Assembly (NCBI RefSeq): GCF_019972835.1
Contig: NZ_BPPB01000005.1
Coordinates: 62,001 to 126,000, forward strand
Direction: 5' to 3'
DNA from: Lactobacillus laiwuensis
GTDB lineage: Bacteria; Bacillota; Bacilli; Lactobacillales; Lactobacillaceae
Length of the DNA stretch: 64,000 bases
Shown here: in pieces, positions 44,113 through 53,845 of the stretch
How positions within the stretch are numbered: position 1 is the first letter of the stretch
Layout of the letters: each line of letters opens with the position of its first letter
Notes under the pieces: model-generated
What the model was told of the DNA's origin: nothing
The model's database searches: none
What the model saw: the letters and a program-made list of their open reading frames with translations, nothing else
Position numbers and translations under genes: made by a program

Positions 44113-45669
44113 ATGAGAGATAAAAAAGTACAGATAAAACTCTTAGTAGAAGCTATACTAGTAGGGCTTGCTAGTGGCTTTGTCGTGGGAATTTTTCGCT
44201 TTGGCATAGGAAAGATGACGGAGCTGTGGCTTAACTTGTTTCACGTGGCACATCAGAATGCATTATGGTTTATCCCAATTATATTTGGCCTTATTTTAGT
44301 TGGATTAATCGCAGGTTATTTTGTTAAGCAATATCCCCATGTTGGCGGGTCTGGTATCCCGGAAGTTAAATTGCAACTTGAAGGAAATTTAACCTTACAA
44401 TGGTGGCCCACATTATGGCGTAAAGTTATTGGGGGTATTTTAGTGATCAGTACAGGCCTATTTTTAGGCCCTGAGGGGCCTTCTTTGCAAATAGGCTCAA
44501 CTATCGGTCAAGGCGTTGGCGAGGGCACTAAGGAGTCGAAAACTAATTCTCGAGTACTATTAGCTACCGGAGCGGCCAGTGGATTAGCTGCAGCTTTTGG
44601 AGCACCATTAAGTGGTGCGTTATTTGTACTTGAAGAAGTTTTTCATAATTTCTCTCCCCGCGTTTGGCTAAATGCACTTGCAGGTGCTTTAGTGTCGGAT
44701 TTTGTTGTTTCAAATATTTTTGGCCAAAAACCGTCTTTGTCTCTTGTTTATCGCCATAGTTTTCCAGTAAAACTATATGGCTATTTGTTACTTTTAGGCT
44801 TAATTTTAGGTTTACTAGGTCACCTTTATAAAGTTGGTTTATTTAAAGGAAAAAAGTTATATGCTAAAATTACTTTCTTACCTAGTTGGCTATATGGATT
44901 AATACCTCTTATTTTATTGATACCAATTGCTTATTTTTGGCCCTTAATTACTGGTCCGGGAAATAGATTGATTTTAGCATTACCACAAATTATTAAACAA
45001 AGTAGCTGGAAAATAGTTGGTATGTTACTGCTTTTCTTTATTGTGAGAATTATTTTTTCTATTATTTCTTATGATTCGGGCTTGCCTAGTGGTATTTTCT
45101 TGCCAATATTGACAATGGGTGCTGTAATCGGGGCAAGCTACGGCCTTATTTTGGTTCAATTACATTTATTGCCTACAAAATTAGTAATTAATTTGATTAT
45201 TTTCGCAATGGCTGGGTTCTTTGCTGCTGTAATTCGAGCTCCATTTACTGCTATTATATTAATTACGGAAATGGTGGGGTCACTGCTGCATTTAATGCCT
45301 TTGGCTGTGGTAGCTTTTGTTGCCCTGCTAGTTGATGAATTGCTTAATGGAGACCCAATTTATGGCACATTGGCGCGAGCAATGGTCGCAAACAATAAGG
45401 AACCTACCCCCGCGATATCAGGTAAAACTGATCAACTAACGGTACCAATTTATGAGGATAGTCAGCTCGCAGGCAAAAAAATCATGCAGATTAAGTGGCC
45501 TAAACATACATTGGTTAAGGCAGTGTATCATGATGGCCAGTATCTGATTCCCAACGGACGAACATTAATTAAAGCTGGTGATTCATTAGTTTTAACACTA
45601 GATGCCGGCCAACGTGGAGAAGTATTTGGCCAGATTAAACAAATGCAAAGAGTAAAATATGATGGCTAA
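44113..45669 (+). CDS. ClC-family chloride channel/antiporter with RCK-C domain
   Basis: This 518-residue protein has all ClC selectivity-filter motifs: GSGIPEVK near residue 80, GPEGPSLQIG with the gating glutamate, and GLPSGIFLP. The last 75 residues form a TrkA-C/RCK-C regulatory domain (LVKAVYHDGQYLIPNGRT). It moves chloride, or exchanges it for protons, and may serve acid tolerance. The chosen ATG at 44113 follows GTGGAGG; a GTG upstream would lie at the end of the gnd terminator. Confidence 0.92.
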   Translation: MRDKKVQIKLLVEAILVGLASGFVVGIFRFGIGKMTELWLNLFHVAHQNALWFIPIIFGLILVGLIAGYFVKQYPHVGGSGIPEVKLQLEGNLTLQWWPTLWRKVIGGILVISTGLFLGPEGPSLQIGSTIGQGVGEGTKESKTNSRVLLATGAASGLAAAFGAPLSGALFVLEEVFHNFSPRVWLNALAGALVSDFVVSNIFGQKPSLSLVYRHSFPVKLYGYLLLLGLILGLLGHLYKVGLFKGKKLYAKITFLPSWLYGLIPLILLIPIAYFWPLITGPGNRLILALPQIIKQSSWKIVGMLLLFFIVRIIFSIISYDSGLPSGIFLPILTMGAVIGASYGLILVQLHLLPTKLVINLIIFAMAGFFAAVIRAPFTAIILITEMVGSLLHLMPLAVVAFVALLVDELLNGDPIYGTLARAMVANNKEPTPAISGKTDQLTVPIYEDSQLAGKKIMQIKWPKHTLVKAVYHDGQYLIPNGRTLIKAGDSLVLTLDAGQRGEVFGQIKQMQRVKYDG

Positions 45670-45717
45670 AGGGTGTAAAGAAAATCATTAGATAAACTTC
45701 CATTTTTATAACAATTT

Positions 45718-45766
45718 TAAAAGCTAATAAATCTATGTTTTTAAACGTGATCTATTAGCTTTTTTA
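45718..45766. terminator. Bidirectional terminator between the ClC and MFS genes
   Basis: AAAAGCTAATA pairs with TATTAGCTTTT with A- and T-runs on both sides, placed between two converging genes. Confidence 0.8.
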
Positions 45767-45776
45767 TCATATCAAA

Positions 45777-47102
45777 TTATATTTTTAAATATTTAGGCGA
45801 AGTTTCTGGTGCCCAGATTAAACAAATGACAAAAGCAAGAAAGAGAACGCAGGCACAAACGAGCATTGCTAAGTTGGGTCCACCAAGTTCTGTTAGAATT
45901 GGCAATAAAAATGTACCGGCAGCAGCGCCAATGCGACTGATTGTAATGCAAGTTCCCACGCCGCTTGCTTGAACTTTGGTGTCAAATAATTCGGTAGGAT
46001 AAGGATAGTCAAGTACCAGACCTGAAGATAAAATGACTGCAAAAATTGAAAAGATAACTATTTTAATTAAAGAAGAAACATGAGGCATTAATGCTAGAAT
46101 TCCTATTAATAGTGCGGATAATAGAAAATTACTGATTAAAAACAAACGGCGACTGAGATGATTAAAAAGATAAATGCCTAAAAATATTCCAACTAGCATG
46201 CTGACATTGTATAAATCTCCTGAAACATTAGGATTACTAATGTCCATGCCTTGCAAAAGAATTGGTAAAAAAATACTGATTCCAAAAAATGCAAAGGTTT
46301 GGCAAGCGTAAAAACTTCCTCCCACTAATGTACTGCGTAAGTATTTTTTACTAAAAAGAACTGTCCATGAAGTTTGCCCAGCCTTTTTAGGACGCTTAAA
46401 GTGACGTGAGATGCCCCATTTATGACCTAGTATTCTACCAATAAGTCTGTTCGCGGCTTTAATTTTACCTTTGCTGGCAAGCCATCCGGGTGAAGGTGGC
46501 AATGGAAATAGGCTGCGAAAGAGTGCAGTAATCAATGCTGGAATAGCACCTGTTGCTAAAATGATCTGCCAGGTATGACTACCATAGCCTACCAAATATG
46601 TACCGGTTAAGTATGAGGCAATGAAGCCTAAAACCCAATAGATTAACAAATGACTCTGCCTTTTGCTGTCTTCGCCTTTAGGCAGCCATTCAGTCAATAG
46701 AGCATTTCCAGCAGTATAATCAATCGCCATCATCAGTCCAATGCCAATCCTGATTAGAAATGTTAAAGAAAGACTGGTCGTCAGAGGATGAAAAAGAGAA
46801 AGAATTGCTAAAACATACATATTGCTCATCAATAATTGACTGCGACCAATTTTATCGGATAAGCGACCAATCAGAGCACTGCTGGATAAGCCTAACAACC
46901 CACCGGCTCCAATTAATCCAGTCCATATGTTACTAATTTGAATGTATTTGGCAGCACTGTTCATAGCTACGCCAGTAATTCCTAGTGAAAAGCCACAAGT
47001 AAATTGCCCTAAAGCAATTGCAGTCATTACACGTAAATGAACTTTTGAAAGAGGTGCCTTTTTATAATCTTTTTTAATTGTTTTTGTCTTTTTTTCTTTC
47101 AT
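45777..47102 (-). CDS. Major facilitator superfamily transporter
   Basis: This 441-residue protein has twelve predicted membrane helices and the MFS loop motif GRLSDKIGRSQLLMSN between helices 2 and 3, with a second at NHLSRRLFLISNF. The domain layout and the PESPxW-like position (FPLPPSPGWLASKGKI) fit the sugar-porter or metabolite:H+ symporter group. The basic N-terminus is KEKKTKTIKKDYKK. The substrate cannot be told. Confidence 0.85.
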   Translation of the reverse strand: MKEKKTKTIKKDYKKAPLSKVHLRVMTAIALGQFTCGFSLGITGVAMNSAAKYIQISNIWTGLIGAGGLLGLSSSALIGRLSDKIGRSQLLMSNMYVLAILSLFHPLTTSLSLTFLIRIGIGLMMAIDYTAGNALLTEWLPKGEDSKRQSHLLIYWVLGFIASYLTGTYLVGYGSHTWQIILATGAIPALITALFRSLFPLPPSPGWLASKGKIKAANRLIGRILGHKWGISRHFKRPKKAGQTSWTVLFSKKYLRSTLVGGSFYACQTFAFFGISIFLPILLQGMDISNPNVSGDLYNVSMLVGIFLGIYLFNHLSRRLFLISNFLLSALLIGILALMPHVSSLIKIVIFSIFAVILSSGLVLDYPYPTELFDTKVQASGVGTCITISRIGAAAGTFLLPILTELGGPNLAMLVCACVLFLAFVICLIWAPETSPKYLKI

Positions 47103-47235
47103 GATAATAGACTAAATACGAGCTACTTAATCTACTTTACAACTTCCCCTTCATTGAATGAATTAACTGCTACTTAACATAACAAATTTTGATGATTCGT
47201 GCAAAAATAACCTAAAATGAATTAAAAGCAAAAGT

Positions 47236-47526
47236 TCATTTTTTAAAAATTAAAATGAATATAACTAAAATTAAGGCTGCAAGGAGCCAAATACTAAAAT
47301 TTACCACTGCTTTTGCAGCATTTTTATTATCAAGGTTAGTGTGACTAATCAAATATTCGCAGGCAAATATCAAAAAGCTGAATGTGACCAACCACAAAAT
47401 GGCGCAGAGTCTTCCAGCAATTGAATAAGGGAAAAAGCCAGAATTAAAACTGGTTAGTAAAGCAACAACAAAGAACGTAATAGTGCCAATATAGCGGCTG
47501 AACCATTTCTCCTTAGTGTTGGACAT
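47236..47526 (-). CDS. Small membrane protein, unknown function
   Basis: This 96-residue protein has three hydrophobic segments (about residues 12-31, 36-54 and 71-92). It starts with an ATG after GAAAGAAGG. No family is recognised. It stands alone between the MFS transporter and the first purine permease. Confidence 0.65.
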   Translation of the reverse strand: MSNTKEKWFSRYIGTITFFVVALLTSFNSGFFPYSIAGRLCAILWLVTFSFLIFACEYLISHTNLDNKNAAKAVVNFSIWLLAALILVIFILIFKK

Positions 47527-47626
47527 AATAAATTACCTTCTTTCAAGAATAAAATGTAAATATTTTTATGAATTATAATAGCAAGTAAATAAAAAATAAA
47601 GTGTAATTTATCAATTAAATATAAAC

Positions 47627-47654
47627 AAAAAGGTCACTTCAAAAAGTGACCTTT
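47627..47654. terminator. Terminator of the first AzgA permease gene
   Basis: AAAGGTCAC pairs with GTGACCTTT just downstream of the permease stop codon. Confidence 0.75.
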
Positions 47655-47672
47655 GTAATTAGACAGATATTC

Positions 47673-48983
47673 TTACATATTTGTGATCAGGAAAAAGAGG
47701 ACAAATACGACTAATAGAACATACATCATTGGTGAAACTTTCTTGGCCTGTTTAGAAGCGATCATAGTAATCGGGTAAGCAATCATGCCTAAAGCTAAAC
47801 CGTCTGAAATGCTATAAGTTAATGGCATACCAACTACCGTCAAAAACGCTGGAAAAGCAATTTCAAACTTATCCCAGTTAATTTTCTTCAGGTTGCCTGC
47901 CATGAGCACCCCAACAATAATTAATGCTGGAGCAGTAACTGTAGTAGGGATAACTGCTAAAAGTGGACTAAAAATCATTGAAATCAAGAAAAAGATTCCT
48001 ACAAAGATTGCAGTTAAACCTGTGCGACCACCCATAGCGATACCGGCACTTGATTCAACAGATGTACCAAGTGGTGCAGTTCCTAAGACTGCTCCTTCAA
48101 CCATGGCTAACGAATCCGATAGGAACGCTCTACCAATTCGTGGTATTTTACCATTTTGATCAACCATTCCTGCTTGTTCAGTCATGCCAATCAGCGTTCC
48201 TGCAGTGTCGAAGAAAGTAACCAGTAAAAAGGTTAAAACTACCATGAATAGTTGGGGAGTATTAATATCTTTTAAATGAAATACGGCTTGACCAAAGGTA
48301 GGAGCAATGCTTGGTGCGCTGGCGATAATTCCTTTAGGAACCGCAACTTGGCCAATAATAACCCCAAAGACAGCTGTTACTACCATACCAATAAAAATGG
48401 AACCTGGCACATTCATTGCCATTAAAATCACAGTTAAAACTAAACCGAAGAGGGTAATCCAAACGGCTGGTGAATTAAATTTGCCCAAAGTAACTAAATT
48501 TGAATCACTATTGACAATTAATTTGCCGTTTTGCAGGCCAATAAAGGCAATAAATAAGCCAATACCAGCCGAAATAGCATATTTCAAATCCTGTGGAATG
48601 GCATCGACCACTATTTCACGAAGTTTCAAGACTGTTATTAAAATAAACAAAACAGATGCAACTAAAACAGCAGCTAAGGCAGTTTGCCAGTTAATGTGCA
48701 TTCCGCCACAAACGTTGTAAGCGAAAAATGCAGCACTGCCAAGTGTGGGAGCCAAGGCTACAGGATAGTTAGCAACCAGACCCATAATAAAACAGCCGAT
48801 TGCAATTGAAACTGCGGTTACTGTAAAAGCCGCTCCCTTATTAATACCTGCTGCGTGTAAAATGTTAGGGTTAACAAAAAGGATGTAGGAGAGACTGACA
48901 AACGTGGTTAATGCAGCTATTAACTCGCGCTTAACAGTGGTATGCGCATCGTTTAAATGAAAGACTTTATCTAATGTCGTCAT
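47673..48983 (-). CDS. AzgA/PbuG-type purine permease (copy 1)
   Basis: This 436-residue polytopic protein has the AzgA-family start TFVSLSYILFVNPNILHAAG and the motifs VTFFDTAGTLIGMTEQAG and APLGTSVESSAGIAMGGRTG. These import guanine, hypoxanthine or adenine. It is about two thirds identical by eye to the protein at 50669-51976, so the pair arose by duplication. No purine riboswitch is visible upstream. Confidence 0.92.
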   Translation of the reverse strand: MTTLDKVFHLNDAHTTVKRELIAALTTFVSLSYILFVNPNILHAAGINKGAAFTVTAVSIAIGCFIMGLVANYPVALAPTLGSAAFFAYNVCGGMHINWQTALAAVLVASVLFILITVLKLREIVVDAIPQDLKYAISAGIGLFIAFIGLQNGKLIVNSDSNLVTLGKFNSPAVWITLFGLVLTVILMAMNVPGSIFIGMVVTAVFGVIIGQVAVPKGIIASAPSIAPTFGQAVFHLKDINTPQLFMVVLTFLLVTFFDTAGTLIGMTEQAGMVDQNGKIPRIGRAFLSDSLAMVEGAVLGTAPLGTSVESSAGIAMGGRTGLTAIFVGIFFLISMIFSPLLAVIPTTVTAPALIIVGVLMAGNLKKINWDKFEIAFPAFLTVVGMPLTYSISDGLALGMIAYPITMIASKQAKKVSPMMYVLLVVFVLFFLITNM

Positions 48984-49085
48984 TTTTCCTCCAAAAAATA
49001 TTAAAATTATAAAGAACTAATATAACTAGTATATAACTTATTTAGTATAAAAATCCATTTTATTCAAAATTATTTCCCAGGTAAT

Positions 49086-49115
49086 AAAAAAAGCAAATCT
49101 GGATAGATTTGCTTT
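49086..49115 (-). terminator. Terminator of the anion permease gene
   Basis: AAAGCAAATC pairs with GATTTGCTTT with an A-run that gives Ts on the minus strand. Confidence 0.8.
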
Positions 49116-49121
49116 AACAGC

Positions 49122-50567
49122 TTACCACATACCAATTAGTTTCATCCAGGCTAATCCGATTATGCCATAAACTAAGATATAGAAGATACCGAATATAAAA
49201 CTAAGTTTCCACCATTCATTTTGCTTAACATATCCTGAAGAAGCTAAAACAGAAGCGGCAGGGCTGGAATAGTGAGTTGTGGAACCCATAATTGCTGAAA
49301 ATAATGCTAAAAACTGGGCTGCTAGTAATTTAGGTGCGCCAGCCGAGATGGCTACGGTTAAAAGTGGCAGATACATTGCTGAATTATGAGCTGTGGCACT
49401 TGCAAACAAGTAATGGGTGTAGAATAAAACAAGTGCTAAAACTACTAGAACTAATAGCCAGTTGAGACCCTTCATTGCACTGGAAATACTAGTTGATATC
49501 CAACCTATTAAACCGAATTGAGTTAGTTTTTCAGCCATGAATACTAAAATAGATAACCAGATCAGAATGTTCCAAGCTCCGGTTTCACTTAGCAAGTCTT
49601 TTGGTGCTAATACACCTGTGAGTAGTAAAAGTGAAACGGAAATAAATGCAATTAATGTAGCATCTATTCCTAGAGTACTGGAAAGCATCCAGAGTACTAA
49701 AGTAATTGCAAAAATAACTGCCATTAATTTTTCAGGCAAAGTAAGTTTACCCATTTTTGCCAGTTCACCGTCAGCCCATTCTTTAGCGTTAGGAGTTTCC
49801 TTGATTTCTGGTGGGTAAAGTTTATAAACAAAATATGGTACAACAATTAAACAAATTGCTGCAGGAACAATGCTGGCCATTAGCCATGGCATCCAGCTAA
49901 GAGTTACACCTGCTTTACCAGCAAGTGCAACAGCAATTAAGTTGGGTGCGCAAGCAGTCATAAATAATGATGAAGTAATAATGTTAACTTGAAATTCCGT
50001 AAAAGTTAGATATGCTCCCATCTTTTTACGTGATGGGTCATTGGGCTTAGAGTCAAATGTATTTGCTAATGATTGAATTAATGGATATACCACGCCACCT
50101 GCTCTCGCACCATTTGAAGGAGTTGCAGGAGAAACTATTAAGTCAATAGCACCAATAGCATAGCCTAAGCCTAAGGATTTATGACCAAACCATTTAACAA
50201 AATATAAAGCAATTCTTTGACCTAAGCCGGTTTTTACAATACCACGTGAAATCATAAAAGCCATAACGATTAGCCAAGCAGATGAATTGGAGAATGCGTC
50301 AATTGCTCCTTTTGCAACGACCTTCCCGTTAACAATTTTGTCGGCAAGGGGTGCAAGCCCGAGGCAAATAGTAAGAGTAAAGCCTATTAGAGTAACACCG
50401 CTAATAGCTATTGGTAACGTAATACAACCAATGATAGTTCCAATAAATATTGCCAGCATATGCCAGGCTTGAACTGATACTCCTGCAGGACGAATTGGGG
50501 TTGTAAACCAGATAATAAGACCAAACAATAGTGGCAATATAAATTTTTTATAATCTATCGTCTTCAT
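49122..50567 (-). CDS. DASS-family anion (di/tricarboxylate) permease
   Basis: This 481-residue membrane protein has the divalent anion:sodium symporter pattern, including LIVSPATPSNGARAGGVVYP and SAIMGSTTHYSSPAASVLAS. These resemble CitT/TtdT-type exchangers of citrate, tartrate or succinate. It lies between two purine permeases with its own terminators. A link with the fumarate reductase-like flavoprotein is possible but not shown. Confidence 0.88.
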   Translation of the reverse strand: MKTIDYKKFILPLLFGLIIWFTTPIRPAGVSVQAWHMLAIFIGTIIGCITLPIAISGVTLIGFTLTICLGLAPLADKIVNGKVVAKGAIDAFSNSSAWLIVMAFMISRGIVKTGLGQRIALYFVKWFGHKSLGLGYAIGAIDLIVSPATPSNGARAGGVVYPLIQSLANTFDSKPNDPSRKKMGAYLTFTEFQVNIITSSLFMTACAPNLIAVALAGKAGVTLSWMPWLMASIVPAAICLIVVPYFVYKLYPPEIKETPNAKEWADGELAKMGKLTLPEKLMAVIFAITLVLWMLSSTLGIDATLIAFISVSLLLLTGVLAPKDLLSETGAWNILIWLSILVFMAEKLTQFGLIGWISTSISSAMKGLNWLLVLVVLALVLFYTHYLFASATAHNSAMYLPLLTVAISAGAPKLLAAQFLALFSAIMGSTTHYSSPAASVLASSGYVKQNEWWKLSFIFGIFYILVYGIIGLAWMKLIGMW

Positions 50568-50584
50568 AAAAGACTCCCTTCTAA

Positions 50585-50632
50585 ATAAAAAAGCAAATAT
50601 ATTAGGCGAATAAACACCCTTATATTTGCTTA
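50585..50632 (-). terminator. Terminator of the second AzgA permease gene
   Basis: AAGCAAATATA pairs with TATATTTGCTT between the second purine permease and the anion permease. Confidence 0.75.
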
Positions 50633-50668
50633 GTTTAACATATTATTCTTTTAAAACAATTAGTAAGT

Positions 50669-51976
50669 TTAAAAATTCAATACCCATAAGAACACGATGA
50701 ATACGAAGAAAAGTATCCACATCATTGGTGTAACTTCTTTTATTCGCTTAGCAGCAACCATACATATAGGATATGTTATTAGTCCTAGGGCTAAACCGTC
50801 TGAAATTGAATAAGTTAAAGGCATACCAATTAAAATTAAGAAAGCGGGAACTGCAATTTCCATTTTGTCCCACTGAATATGAGCTGTATTTTGAGCCATC
50901 AAAACCCCGACTATAATTAATGCTGGAGCGGTGACGTGAGTAGTAAATAGTCCTAAGAGTGGACTGAATATCATTGAAATTAAAAAGAAAATTGCTACAA
51001 AGACTGCAGTTAGACCTGTTCTGCCGCCAACAGCAATACCAGCACTAGATTCGACAAATGCACCTACAGGTGAAGTTCCTAATACTGAACCAACCATCAT
51101 GGCAGTGGAATCTGAAGCAAGTGCTTTACCTACCCGGGGCATCTTATTGTCTTTCATAAAGCCGGCTTGTTGGGCTAAGCCAATTAAAGTACCTGCAGTA
51201 TCAAAGAATGTTACTAAAAGAAAAGTAAGAACAACAACCCACATTTGTAAAGTATTGATGTCTTTAACATGAAAAATTGCTTGACCAAATGATGGAGCGA
51301 TACTTGGTGCAACAGAAATTATTTTAGTTGGTAAAGAAATTTGCCCTGTGATTACACCAAAAATGGCTGCTAAAACCATTCCAATAAAGATAGCACCTGG
51401 TACATTTAAGATCATTAAAATAACGGTAACAATTAAGCCAAAGATAGTAATCCAAACAGCTGGATCATGAAGTGATCCTAAACCAACTAAAGTTGATTTA
51501 TTTGCTACGATTAAGCCACCATCTTGCATTCCCAAGAAAGCGATGAACAAACCAATTCCGGAAGAAATGGCAAATTTTAGATCGGAAGGAATGGCGTTAA
51601 TTATCATTTCTCGCAGCTTAAACATAGTAATTAAAATAAAGATGATAGATGCTACGAAAACAGCAGCTAAGGCTGTTTCCCATGAAACATGCATGCCTAT
51701 GCAAACTGTATAAGCAAAAAACGCATTGATGCCCAGGGCAGGAGCTTCTCCAATAGGGTAATTGGCAACAATTCCCATAATTGCGGTACCCAGAGCACTA
51801 GCTAAAGCAGTGGCTGTAAAAACTGCACCTTTATTCATGCCACTGGCTCCCAGAACACTAGGATTAACGAATAAAATGTATGACATACTGATAAAAGTTG
51901 TTAATCCAGCTAGAAATTCGATTTTAACACTGGTTTTATATTTATCGAGTTGAAAATAACTCTTTATAAAGTTCAT
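50669..51976 (-). CDS. AzgA/PbuG-type purine permease (copy 2)
   Basis: This 435-residue protein is a close paralogue of the one at 47673-48983 (TFISMSYILFVNPSVLGASG, VTFFDTAGTLIGLAQQAG, ESSAGIAVGGRTG). It imports purine bases. A PurBox-like word lies about 20-30 bases before its start, which the other copy lacks, so the two copies may be regulated differently. Confidence 0.92.
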   Translation of the reverse strand: MNFIKSYFQLDKYKTSVKIEFLAGLTTFISMSYILFVNPSVLGASGMNKGAVFTATALASALGTAIMGIVANYPIGEAPALGINAFFAYTVCIGMHVSWETALAAVFVASIIFILITMFKLREMIINAIPSDLKFAISSGIGLFIAFLGMQDGGLIVANKSTLVGLGSLHDPAVWITIFGLIVTVILMILNVPGAIFIGMVLAAIFGVITGQISLPTKIISVAPSIAPSFGQAIFHVKDINTLQMWVVVLTFLLVTFFDTAGTLIGLAQQAGFMKDNKMPRVGKALASDSTAMMVGSVLGTSPVGAFVESSAGIAVGGRTGLTAVFVAIFFLISMIFSPLLGLFTTHVTAPALIIVGVLMAQNTAHIQWDKMEIAVPAFLILIGMPLTYSISDGLALGLITYPICMVAAKRIKEVTPMMWILFFVFIVFLWVLNF

Positions 51977-51994
51977 CTAACCTCTCCCAAAATT

Positions 51995-52070
51995 ATTGTT
52001 CGCGTTTTACATCAAAATCAACGCCTACAATAGTTTATCATTCATTTAAAACAATGTAAACCCGAATTAT
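51995..52070. promoter_or_regulatory. Two PurBox-like words upstream of the second purine permease
   Basis: On the minus strand AAAACGCGAACAAT (52008-51995) resembles the PurR box AWWWCCGAACWWT with one change at the CCGAAC core. On the plus strand AAACCCGAATTAT (52058-52070) resembles it with one change. Gram-positive PurR sites come in inverted pairs, but here the spacing is wider than usual. Confidence 0.3.
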
Positions 52071-52202
52071 ATTAGCGAAAAGGCCATAGAATAACTATAA
52101 TCTTTAACTAAGTACATTCGGCTAAGAATTGACCAACTAATGCTTTAATCGGTAAAATGAACATAGGTCAGTAGTAGATTATGCATACTGTTAGGAGAAA
52201 AA

Positions 52203-52994
52203 ATGGGAATACTAATTTTTTCGGATATAGATGGCACATTAATTAACTCAAAGCAAGAAGTAACACCGAAGACTAAACTTGCCATTCGTAAACAAATTAT
52301 TAAAGGCAATGTGTTTGTACCAGTTTCTGCACGTATGCCTAAAGCAATTATGTCTGTTGTGGGAGAAATTACCAAATCATGTCCAATGGTAGCCTATAAT
52401 GGTGCTTTGGTTTTAGATGAAATGGGTCATATCCTTGATTCTCATTTTATGTCTTCTTCAAAAGCTGCCAAAATATGTTCTTATATCGAACGTCAGAATA
52501 ATGGCGTGGTGTGGAATGTCTATAGCGGTGATAATTGGTATTATTTCCCAGGTAATAATAATGATTTGGTTGAAAATGAAGAAAAAATTGTTAAATTTAG
52601 AGCACAACCCAGTTCAATTACTGAAATAAAACATCTTGAACATGTACATAAAATTTTACTCATGGGAACACCAAGCTTATTAGATAATACTCAAAAAGAA
52701 CTAAGGCGGCTTTATCCAGAACTCTATATAGTGAAATCTGCTGCAAATCTATTAGAGGTCGTTGTTAAACGAGTTTCTAAAGGTCAAGGGGTAAAAGTAA
52801 TAGCCCAGGCTTTTGGCATGGAACTGAAAGACTGCTGGGCTTTTGGGGATAATTATAATGATGAAAAAATGCTTCAATCAGTTGGCCATCCTGTAATAAT
52901 GGGGAATGCACCGCAAGATTTAAAAAAGAAATTTAAAACTACTTTAGATAACAATCACGATGGAATAGCTGCAATACTTGACAATTTAAATTAA
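52203..52994 (+). CDS. Cof-type HAD-superfamily phosphatase
   Basis: This 263-residue protein has the HAD motif I FSDIDGTLIN with nucleophile Asp8 and Asp10, motif II PVSARMP, and motif IV GDNYNDEKML. The cap is the Cof/IIB type. Such enzymes dephosphorylate sugar phosphates or FMN-like molecules; the substrate is unknown. The start follows TAGGAGAAAAA. Its end overlaps the converging solute-binding-protein gene by 4 bases. Confidence 0.88.
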   Translation: MGILIFSDIDGTLINSKQEVTPKTKLAIRKQIIKGNVFVPVSARMPKAIMSVVGEITKSCPMVAYNGALVLDEMGHILDSHFMSSSKAAKICSYIERQNNGVVWNVYSGDNWYYFPGNNNDLVENEEKIVKFRAQPSSITEIKHLEHVHKILLMGTPSLLDNTQKELRRLYPELYIVKSAANLLEVVVKRVSKGQGVKVIAQAFGMELKDCWAFGDNYNDEKMLQSVGHPVIMGNAPQDLKKKFKTTLDNNHDGIAAILDNLN

Positions 52995-53845
52995 TCCTTT
53001 TTTGTTTGAAGCAAAGGAGATTCAGCTTTGTTGCCAAACCATTTGTGATTAATCTTTGTTAAAGTGCCATTTTTTGCCAGCTTTTCTAAGGCGTAATTTA
53101 TCTTCTTATGCATTGTTAAGTCGCTTTTTCTCATGCCTACGCCAAATTCTTCTTTAGGGAATGGACTGTCAATTTCGGTAAAGTTTTCCGGGTGTTTTTG
53201 CCGAGAAATATAATAATTCGCATAGGTGCTGTCTATCAGCAAACCTTGGATACGACCTGCATTTAGGTCTATAAATGCATTAGTGAAGGAATCATAGAGA
53301 ATCGGGTCTTGATTTTTAATATGATTTTTAAAAACTTTTGGATATTTCATTACGTCATTATAGCCGGAAGAGCCAGTTTGAACGCCCAAAGTCTTATTTT
53401 TCATTGTGGCAATGGTATTAATTTTATTCTTTTTAAGACTTACTAATACCTGAGAAGTATATAGGTAAGTTTTACTAAAACTTACCTTAGCTTCACGCTC
53501 TGGGTTCTTGCTAAAACCATTCCATATAAGATCAATTGTGCCGTTTTTTAATTCGGTAGTATTCATGGACCAGTCAATTGTTTGAAAACTGACGTTAATA
53601 CCATATTGTTTAAAAACAGCATTTGCGAGATCAACGTCGTAACCAATTAACTGACCATTTTTTTGCCTAAAGTCCATGGGCACAAAAGTATCATCTACAC
53701 CAACTGTAACGTAGCCACGTTGCTTGATATGAGACCAGTTGTCAACTGCGTTAGCGTTTCTATTAACTGATATGCCACTACAGGCAGAAATAAATAAAGT
53801 ACAGATGAGCGTTATTATGAGGGTTAAGAGGCGCTTGGTTTTCAC
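52991..53845 (-). CDS. Amino-acid ABC transporter substrate-binding lipoprotein
   Basis: This 284-residue protein has a lipoprotein signal with the ISAC lipobox, followed by a family 3 solute-binding domain (GYVTVGVDDTFVPMDFR, GYDVDLANAVFKQYG, GVGMRKSDL). It captures a polar amino acid such as cystine, glutamine or histidine outside the membrane. It follows the ATPase gene with no gap in the ATPase-binding protein order. Confidence 0.92.
   Translation of the reverse strand: MKTKRLLTLIITLICTLFISACSGISVNRNANAVDNWSHIKQRGYVTVGVDDTFVPMDFRQKNGQLIGYDVDLANAVFKQYGINVSFQTIDWSMNTTELKNGTIDLIWNGFSKNPEREAKVSFSKTYLYTSQVLVSLKKNKINTIATMKNKTLGVQTGSSGYNDVMKYPKVFKNHIKNQDPILYDSFTNAFIDLNAGRIQGLLIDSTYANYYISRQKHPENFTEIDSPFPKEEFGVGMRKSDLTMHKKINYALEKLAKNGTLTKINHKWFGNKAESPLLQTKKD

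Noticed and set aside
48307-48720. A 137-codon plus-strand frame
   Set aside because: It is antisense to the purine permease; it has no ribosome binding site or recognisable motif.
48984-49085. A purine riboswitch before the first purine permease
   Set aside because: The leader is short and AT-rich, with none of the conserved loop sequences.
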